This document shows positions 21,138 to 26,482 of a DNA stretch of 26,482 nt, piece after piece. Source of the stretch: an archaeon (GTDB taxonomy: Archaea; Halobacteriota; Syntropharchaeia; Alkanophagales; Methanospirareceae). A model generated the notes under the pieces. That model made no database searches. It was not told the origin of the DNA and saw only the letters and a program-made list of their open reading frames with translations. The position numbers and the translations under genes are program-made. Where the stretch lies: positions 1 through 26,482 of the forward strand of contig JASEFB010000013.1 of NCBI GenBank assembly GCA_030019325.1, read 5' to 3'. Position 1 is the first letter of the stretch, and each line of letters opens with the position of its first letter.

Positions 21138-22456
21138 TCTAACGCTCCGCTCCTTCTTATCGTTTCCAAAAGGTCTGAAGGTCCCAGATCGAAAGTAGTA
21201 ACTATGCCATTCAGTTTTTTTATTAGCTCTTCCCGTTCTTTATACCTCTCATAGAGCCATACCAGCCTCTCCCTGTCCAGTCTCGCCTCGTCGTAAAACA
21301 AAATGGGATTAGGCGTCAGGAGCAAGATTTTATACCCTTTTCTCAACTCCAATAAGATCTTTATCAGTTCGCTCGTATTCGCAGTGATGTCAGAAATGAA
21401 AATCAAAAAAGCTGTAGATGGGAGAGAACTTATCGCTTCTTCCAGTCCTGTTGCGGAACCCCTCCGCCCCTTTATCGCGGGCAATATCTTCCTGATAAAC
21501 TTCCTGCTTTCTTCTCTTAATTTCGTCCTCTTCTCCGCCACGGGCAACTTTATCCCTATAAGATTTGCAGGTATACTTCCTATCCTCAGGGATGCCGCCA
21601 TTTTCTCCACCTGCTCTACACCTTTAGTTCTCGCCGCTTCTACTCGCTTAACCCCATAATCATCATATACTATCAATCCCGCACGGCAGTTTCTTAATGC
21701 ATACGCGAGTTGAAGCGTCAGCGTAGTCGCAAAATCTATCTTTGAGCTCTTTATCCCCTTTCTCATCTCTTTTCCCGCATCCAAAACGATATATATATCC
21801 CCCTCTGTTTCCTTCAAGAAATCCTTGACTATCAATTCTCCAAGCCTTGTCGTCGCCTTCCAGTCGATATGTCGCCGCTCATCGCCCGGCTGGAACTCAC
21901 GCAACGAGTCCAATTCCAGCGTCTGTAAACCAAATAAGGTTTGATATGCTTCCTTGAACTTGAGCGTCTCTCCTGCTTCTGTCTCTTCTCTTATCTTGTC
22001 TAAGTTCGGATACACCTCAATCTCTTTCTCCAACTCTGACATAAAATCCTCGTAATAAAATTCCCGTAAATCCATTGCCCTTATTCTGGGACTTTTTATT
22101 TTAAAGACACCCCTCACCGGCGTGATAAAATATTCCACCTCCTTTTCCTCTCCTGCATTCAAAAACAGCGAAGGTTCGTCAGCTTTAAATCCCGCGGGTA
22201 AATTCTCCGAAACTTCTATCTTTAACCTGTTATTACCGAGATTCCTTACTTTCAACTTCGTTTTCACTCGCTCTCCATCCTTCAACTTCCTATCTATCTC
22301 CCTCTCCGATTCTATCCCCGGCGAGAACTCCACTCGAAGATATATTAAATAGATTAAAATCATTGATGCAAGCAAAGCGGTGAAAACATTTCGGAAGAGA
22401 TACCCCTGTACAAAAAGCAGAAAAACCAGAATCAACAAAATATCTTCTCGCTTCAT
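21134..22456 (-). CDS. DUF58-family vWA-like membrane-anchored protein
   Basis: A 440-residue protein. Two close membrane helices at about 5-40 anchor it. A beta-rich domain (45-135, typical of archaeal DUF58 proteins) is followed by the DUF58 signature REFQPGDERRHIDWKATTR and ELIVKDF (186-213). A vWA-like fold begins at 220 (IYIVLDAGKEM), with the MIDAS reduced to D-x-G-x-E. DUF58 proteins are regularly encoded next to MoxR ATPases and are thought to be their partners in maturing protein complexes or the cell envelope; the substrate here is unknown. It starts 68 nt after the MoxR stop and overlaps the downstream gene by 4 nt. Confidence 0.92.
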   Translation of the reverse strand: MKREDILLILVFLLFVQGYLFRNVFTALLASMILIYLIYLRVEFSPGIESEREIDRKLKDGERVKTKLKVRNLGNNRLKIEVSENLPAGFKADEPSLFLNAGEEKEVEYFITPVRGVFKIKSPRIRAMDLREFYYEDFMSELEKEIEVYPNLDKIREETEAGETLKFKEAYQTLFGLQTLELDSLREFQPGDERRHIDWKATTRLGELIVKDFLKETEGDIYIVLDAGKEMRKGIKSSKIDFATTLTLQLAYALRNCRAGLIVYDDYGVKRVEAARTKGVEQVEKMAASLRIGSIPANLIGIKLPVAEKRTKLREESRKFIRKILPAIKGRRGSATGLEEAISSLPSTAFLIFISDITANTSELIKILLELRKGYKILLLTPNPILFYDEARLDRERLVWLYERYKEREELIKKLNGIVTTFDLGPSDLLETIRRSGALE

Positions 22457-22465
22457 TTTATTTCT

Positions 22466-22498
22466 CTCGTGAAGATGTGCGTAATCTTGTGTGGTTAT
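22466..22498 (-). repeat. Dispersed GATTAC-type repeat, copy B
   Basis: Minus strand ATAACCACACAAGATTACGC followed by ACATCTTCACGAG. It fills most of the 68-nt gap between the MoxR stop and the DUF58 start, and aligns base for base with much of copy A at 7477-7505. Confidence 0.6.
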
Positions 22499-22524
22499 CT
22501 AGCATCCTCCTTCTTCACCATAGG

Positions 22525-23454
22525 CTATATAACTTCCACCCCCTCCAGTATCTCCCTTACCAAATCCCCGCTCTTAAAACCGTCTATCTCATATTCCGCC
22601 TTTATTATTATTCGATGACTCAATACGTGAGGTGCCAGTTCTTTCACATCATCCGGTATGGCATATCCTCTTCCTCTCAGGAAGGCTAAGGATTTAGAAG
22701 CGAATAATAAGTGCTCTGAAGCCCTCGGACTCGCACCTAACAAAACACGTTCATCATTTCTCGTTCTCGACAAAATCTCATACATGTAATTGAGGATAGC
22801 TTCGCTTGCTTTAACCTCTTTCGCATTCTTCATTAACGAAAGAACATCGTTGCCATCCATTATTTTATCCACGGTATTGAACTCTTCCATCTCCTTCCTT
22901 CTGAGCAAAAGCAGTTCATTATCCCTATCGAGGTATCCAACCTGGATTTTTAGCATGAATCTATCGAGCTGAGCTTCGGGCAAATTGTAAACACCCTCGG
23001 TCTCAACCGGATTCATGGTTGCTATTGCTAAGAACGGTTTCGGCAGCGGAAAAGTAGCACCTTCTATCGTAACCTGCTGCTCTTGCATCGCTTCGAGCAA
23101 TGCTGACTGCGTTTTGGGTGTCGCTCTGTTTATTTCGTCCGCTAAGACGATATTCGCGAATATCGGTCCTTTTCTCACGCTGAATTCCATCTCTTTCTGG
23201 TCATAAAACACACTCCCTGTGATGTCTGCGGGCATCAGGTCAGGGGTTAGTTGAATGCGATAAAAAGATAACCCGATAGCTTTTGCGAACGCCTTGGCAA
23301 CTGTCGTCTTTGCAACCCCCGGTATTCCTTCAAGCGTGATGTGCCCGCCGGAGAGCATAGCAACTGCCAGCAGCTCTATTACTTCTTCCATCCCTACTAC
23401 TGCATTACCAACTTCCTGTTTTAGCCTTTCTATAAATTCCCTTCCCTTATTCAT
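22525..23454 (-). CDS. MoxR-family AAA+ ATPase
   Basis: About 309 residues from the ATG at 23454. A TTG at 23463 would add three residues, but the ATG overlaps the upstream stop codon and fits translational coupling. Walker A is GIPGVAKTT (43-51), Walker B IVLADEIN (D106, E107), sensor 1 ATMNP, and the GASPRASEHLL motif (sensor 2 region) lies near residue 250; all are intact. The AAA core is followed by the lid domain. MoxR ATPases act as chaperone-like factors that insert cofactors or assemble complexes, usually with DUF58/vWA partners such as the product of the next gene. The cytosolic ATPase would work at the membrane with DUF58 and DUF4350 proteins. Length is normal for the family. Confidence 0.95.
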   Translation of the reverse strand: MNKGREFIERLKQEVGNAVVGMEEVIELLAVAMLSGGHITLEGIPGVAKTTVAKAFAKAIGLSFYRIQLTPDLMPADITGSVFYDQKEMEFSVRKGPIFANIVLADEINRATPKTQSALLEAMQEQQVTIEGATFPLPKPFLAIATMNPVETEGVYNLPEAQLDRFMLKIQVGYLDRDNELLLLRRKEMEEFNTVDKIMDGNDVLSLMKNAKEVKASEAILNYMYEILSRTRNDERVLLGASPRASEHLLFASKSLAFLRGRGYAIPDDVKELAPHVLSHRIIIKAEYEIDGFKSGDLVREILEGVEVI

Positions 23455-24451
23455 GTTTACCAAATTTCGACCCTGTTTTTATTTCATTCACTATTCTTTT
23501 AAGTATTTTTTTATCTATTCCCTCAGGTAACCCTTCAAATATCTCTCCTCCTTTTCGTGCGGGCATTAATCTTCCGATAGACTGAGCAATTGCCCTCGCA
23601 ATCCCGCTTTCTATGAAAATCATTAATCCAGCAACGAAAGCAAAAACCTGAAATGCTTTTCCCCTGTCAAATACCTTATGCAGATAAACAGTGGTGATTG
23701 AATATGGATTGAAGTCCGAATGATGGGCGTCATCGAAATAGAAGAGGTTGGAGCCAAGATATCCCACGAGATTATCTATAAATTTCCCATTCGCCATATA
23801 CATATCATTTATTAGTATATCAGGGTCTGAGAGCAAGATTACTCTTCCCTCGCTGTATCTCGTTTCTGCCAGCACAGGATAACTCCTCCTTTTTTCTCCT
23901 TCACCTATTACGCTGACTTTTGACGAGAAGACATCCTCTTCACCTTCTAATCCTATAATAACCGAGGGTATATTCAAAACGAGCTTTTCAACACCGTAAG
24001 AAAGCCCAGGGTCTTCTATCCTTGCAACTACCGGAAAATCCACGCTCTTACTGTAGAATATATCCCCCAAGGGTTTATCAGAAAACTTTCCATTTACACC
24101 CAATCCTTCTAAAAGATTATTTGCAAGTCCGAAATCATCGGCGATAAAAAGCGTTCCCCCTTTTTCTATGAAATCCCTTAGTTCTTCTATCTCAAGCGAT
24201 GAAAACTCCACATCCGGAGCCACAACAATCAAAACACCTTCTTTTTTAAAATTGATTGAATTGTAAGGATACAAAACAGGAACAAGTTCCCCCCTATGGT
24301 ATAAAACCTTTGCAAACTCTGAACATCCGTTCCAGTTCGTGTTGAAGATGCTAAATTCCGCAGATGTCTTTATCATCGGGACAGCGACCGGAAGGATGAG
24401 CAAGAAAATGCCTGCGAAGACCAAAAAAGCATACAACCATCTCATCTCCAC
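23447..24451 (-). CDS. DUF4350-domain membrane protein
   Basis: A 334-residue protein with an N-terminal membrane helix (4-26, WLYAFLVFAGIFLLILPVAV), an extracytoplasmic domain (30-250) and a second helix (about 275-297). The domain resembles DUF4350, a GATase1-like fold: VLIVVAPDVEFSSLEIEEL followed by DFIEKGGTLFIADDFG and later EGRVILLSDPDILIND. It lacks an obvious catalytic Cys, as is usual for DUF4350. It starts 1 nt after the DUF4129 gene and overlaps the MoxR gene, so it is in the middle of the operon. Similar sets (MoxR, DUF58, DUF4129, DUF4350) recur in bacteria and archaea; the exact task of DUF4350 is unknown. Confidence 0.85.
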   Translation of the reverse strand: MEMRWLYAFLVFAGIFLLILPVAVPMIKTSAEFSIFNTNWNGCSEFAKVLYHRGELVPVLYPYNSINFKKEGVLIVVAPDVEFSSLEIEELRDFIEKGGTLFIADDFGLANNLLEGLGVNGKFSDKPLGDIFYSKSVDFPVVARIEDPGLSYGVEKLVLNIPSVIIGLEGEEDVFSSKVSVIGEGEKRRSYPVLAETRYSEGRVILLSDPDILINDMYMANGKFIDNLVGYLGSNLFYFDDAHHSDFNPYSITTVYLHKVFDRGKAFQVFAFVAGLMIFIESGIARAIAQSIGRLMPARKGGEIFEGLPEGIDKKILKRIVNEIKTGSKFGKHE

Positions 24452-24452
24452 A

Positions 24453-26482
24453 TCACCCCTTAAAATATCTTAAAATTTCTTCTATTCCTTTGAAATAAAT
24501 TTCTCTTTCTTCAGCCACAAGTTCTACATTCCCATAAACTGCTTTCTCGTATATTTCAGTTACTTCCTCAAGCATGGTCATAAAAGGTTCTTTTTTCTTT
24601 TTTATTAGTTCTAAGAGTTCTCTTGCCGTAAAGCTCTTTTTAAGATTGTATTTGTCAACCATAGTGTCAAACAGCAATTTGTAAGCTCCCTCAAGATCAA
24701 CGCCTTCCAGGATGTCCACTTCGGGAACTTCTTCATAATACTCTTTTTCTTCTTCCACTACTTCAATTCCCGGATTTTCAGCAGTCCTATTTTTTAGTTC
24801 CGTTCCTTTTTTCTCCATCAAAGCACGGAGTTTGTTCTTGCCCTTGCTAAAAGCATAAAATTTCCATTTAAAAGCACGAGCATAAATGACTGTAAAGATT
24901 GAAGCTATTGGAGTTAGGATTTTCGCTCTGAAAGCGTGGAGTTTACTTCCCAAAGCATGCATCTTTACTTTTGGAGTCCGGGAATGAAGGTGTGTGAAGG
25001 AAAAACCTGCTGGAATACGAAGCCTTTCCCCTAAAGTGTGCAGTTTTCTCTTTAATGTACGGGCATATAAACCTGCAAAGAATGAAATGATTGCAACGAG
25101 GATAAGCAATAAATAAAAAAGTAGATTAAATTTGCTTATTATTCCTTCTACTCGCTTACCAGCAACTTCTGCTTTTTCTATAACAGTGATCTTTACCACA
25201 TTCGACTCCGCAGGTTTAAACAGAGAATCACCGGGGAAAAAGGCATATACCTCGTATGTCCCCGGGTTTGAAAAGAGCAAAGAGAAATTGAAATCTTTCG
25301 TTCCGGTAACCGTTTTCACGCTTGTGTCGTTAACAAATATGATAAGCGGGACCGCATAGTTTGAGTTGATGCCATAAACAGAACCCGTGAAGTTCACCGT
25401 TTCGTTAACATTGATGTGCGTCTCATCTGCCTCGATGTGAAGCGATACCGGGAATCTCGAGAAGAAGATGGATATATTTGCACTGCTGCTCTTATAAGTG
25501 TTGTTTCCCGGATAGAATGCAGATACATTTAGATGCCCTTCAGAATTTTTTGTGCCATAGAACTCAAAACTTCCACTTCTACCTGCCGTTAACTCTGTTT
25601 CTTCATCTCTAATTTTAACTGTCACGTTTGCTCCGTGCAAAGGCTCGTTATGATAATCAACAAGAAGCCCGGTTATTTTTACTCGTTCGTTCACAAAAGC
25701 CGCATATTTCGACGATAGGGTAATGAAAGTGGGTATTTTATTCACGAAAACTTTTACGATGTTAGATGTTATGTTTTCTCCTTCTTCTGTTATCCCTTCT
25801 GCATAAATCACGTGTTCTCCCGGCTCTTCAAAACTGTGTTCCTTCGTTTGTTCCCCGGTTTGATTTTTTAGTTCGTAGCTGGCGTTGTCAACAAATAAAG
25901 AAAGAGCGGTGACGTTTCTCGCATATACATATATCTCTATCTCCTCATATAGAAACGGATGGTCGTCTGAGACCACAACCACGAGTAAGTATTCCTCAAA
26001 TGCTGGCACTTCAATTTCATACTGCTCAAGTAACTTCTCGTAATGGTCTATAAGTGCATAAACATCCTTCAGCTTGTCCCTCAGCTCTGAGACGTTGAAA
26101 AGGAGCATTGATGTCTCGTTCCACAGTTCTATCCGCTCAATTCCGTCTAAAGAACTATTTATTCCATCTGCTCCTGCCCTCATGGTTATAACAGCAGTTC
26201 TTGCGCTCACGTACGCCTCGTAATCGCTTTCATTTTTTAGAATCCCGTAGTTGGTAATGAAAACCACTTGAAAAAATGTTATTTTTTTGACGCCTCCTGA
26301 TAGAGAGCGGAAAGGACTTAACACTGATGATACATTACTTTCAATACCTTTAGCGGCGTAGAATCTACTCTCTTCTTCTGTGAGTTCTAATAGAGATTCC
26401 AACGAAGATGCGAACTTATCAGCATCTGGACTCTCCTCAATAAATTTATCCATACAGTTTCCTGCATCCCCGAGGATGCCAG
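24453..26482 (-). CDS. DUF4129 protein with Ig-like ectodomain (5' end outside window)
   Basis: At least 666 residues from an ATG at 26453, but the frame stays open to the window edge (reading GILGDAGNC before that Met) and no signal peptide is present, so the true start is outside. The visible part has a helical N-terminal region, then three or so Ig-like domains (about 150-435; for example ITGLLVDYHNEPLHGANVTV and FTGSVYGINSNYAVPLIIFV), one membrane helix (447-468), a basic linker with degenerate repeats (470-560), an acidic stretch (565-585) and a C-terminal DUF4129 domain (588-666, FTARELLELI, YEKAVYGN). Topology: Ig part outside, DUF4129 inside. DUF4129 is usually found in MoxR-DUF58 operons, often fused to transglutaminase-like proteins; no transglutaminase core is visible here. 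Confidence 0.82.
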   Translation of the reverse strand, partial: GILGDAGNCMDKFIEESPDADKFASSLESLLELTEEESRFYAAKGIESNVSSVLSPFRSLSGGVKKITFFQVVFITNYGILKNESDYEAYVSARTAVITMRAGADGINSSLDGIERIELWNETSMLLFNVSELRDKLKDVYALIDHYEKLLEQYEIEVPAFEEYLLVVVVSDDHPFLYEEIEIYVYARNVTALSLFVDNASYELKNQTGEQTKEHSFEEPGEHVIYAEGITEEGENITSNIVKVFVNKIPTFITLSSKYAAFVNERVKITGLLVDYHNEPLHGANVTVKIRDEETELTAGRSGSFEFYGTKNSEGHLNVSAFYPGNNTYKSSSANISIFFSRFPVSLHIEADETHINVNETVNFTGSVYGINSNYAVPLIIFVNDTSVKTVTGTKDFNFSLLFSNPGTYEVYAFFPGDSLFKPAESNVVKITVIEKAEVAGKRVEGIISKFNLLFYLLLILVAIISFFAGLYARTLKRKLHTLGERLRIPAGFSFTHLHSRTPKVKMHALGSKLHAFRAKILTPIASIFTVIYARAFKWKFYAFSKGKNKLRALMEKKGTELKNRTAENPGIEVVEEEKEYYEEVPEVDILEGVDLEGAYKLLFDTMVDKYNLKKSFTARELLELIKKKKEPFMTMLEEVTEIYEKAVYGNVELVAEEREIYFKGIEEILRYFKG

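Overview
The window looks like an archaeal chromosome segment. Signs of this are TATA-like boxes 25-40 bp upstream of short leaders, an ISH6-family transposase, an AF_0612-type clan AA aspartic protease, and very large secreted proteins rich in N-glycosylation sequons (N-x-S/T). The combination of CFI-box C-terminal domains, CARDB-like repeats, cohesins and dockerins suggests an uncultured Halobacteriota/ANME-1-like (Methanophagales or Syntropharchaeales) lineage. That placement is inference from gene style and was not tested by phylogeny. Every convincing gene except the transposase is on the minus strand.

Region 1 (1-1.4 kb) is a plus-strand ISH6-family transposase. Region 2 (1.4-4.0 kb) is an accessory cluster: an acylphosphatase-like protein with a heptad-repeat tail, three small membrane or coiled-coil proteins, a small unknown gene with a damaged 5' end, a decayed acylphosphatase fragment and a Uma2-family nuclease-like protein.

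Region 3 (4.1-20.5 kb) is the core of interest, a cell-surface locus. In transcription order it encodes: a 561-aa protein with CARDB, cohesin, two Ig-like domains and a C-terminal dockerin; a 259-aa cohesin protein ending in a CFI-box; a small clan AA aspartic protease; a giant ~2248-aa protein with a vWA domain, an alpha/alpha toroid, two CUB-like domains, CARDB repeats, acidic repeats and a C-terminal dockerin-like motif; a ~992-aa protein with six ~110-aa repeats, an Ig domain, a CFI-box and membrane helices; and a 1122-aa gingipain-family (C25) cysteine peptidase ending in a CFI-box. Together these look like a non-cellulosomal archaeal cohesin-dockerin assembly. It would combine an anchored cohesin, a bivalent adaptor, a large adhesive dockerin partner, and proteins carrying a shared C-terminal sorting or anchoring domain next to a protease family that includes the Bacteroidota PorU sortase.

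Region 4 (20.6-26.5 kb) is a compact, overlapping operon: a DUF4129/Ig membrane protein (5' end outside the window), a DUF4350 protein, a MoxR AAA+ ATPase, a DUF58 vWA-like protein and a small polytopic membrane protein. Such MoxR-DUF58 modules are thought to act in envelope or complex assembly.

At the DNA level there are two copies of a ~43-bp double-hairpin element lying inside two different genes in two different reading frames, with compensatory stem changes; a 77-bp perfect repeat shared by two CFI-box genes 14 kb apart; a dispersed GATTAC-type repeat at three gene 3' ends; and several internal gene duplications. No tRNA, rRNA or CRISPR was seen.
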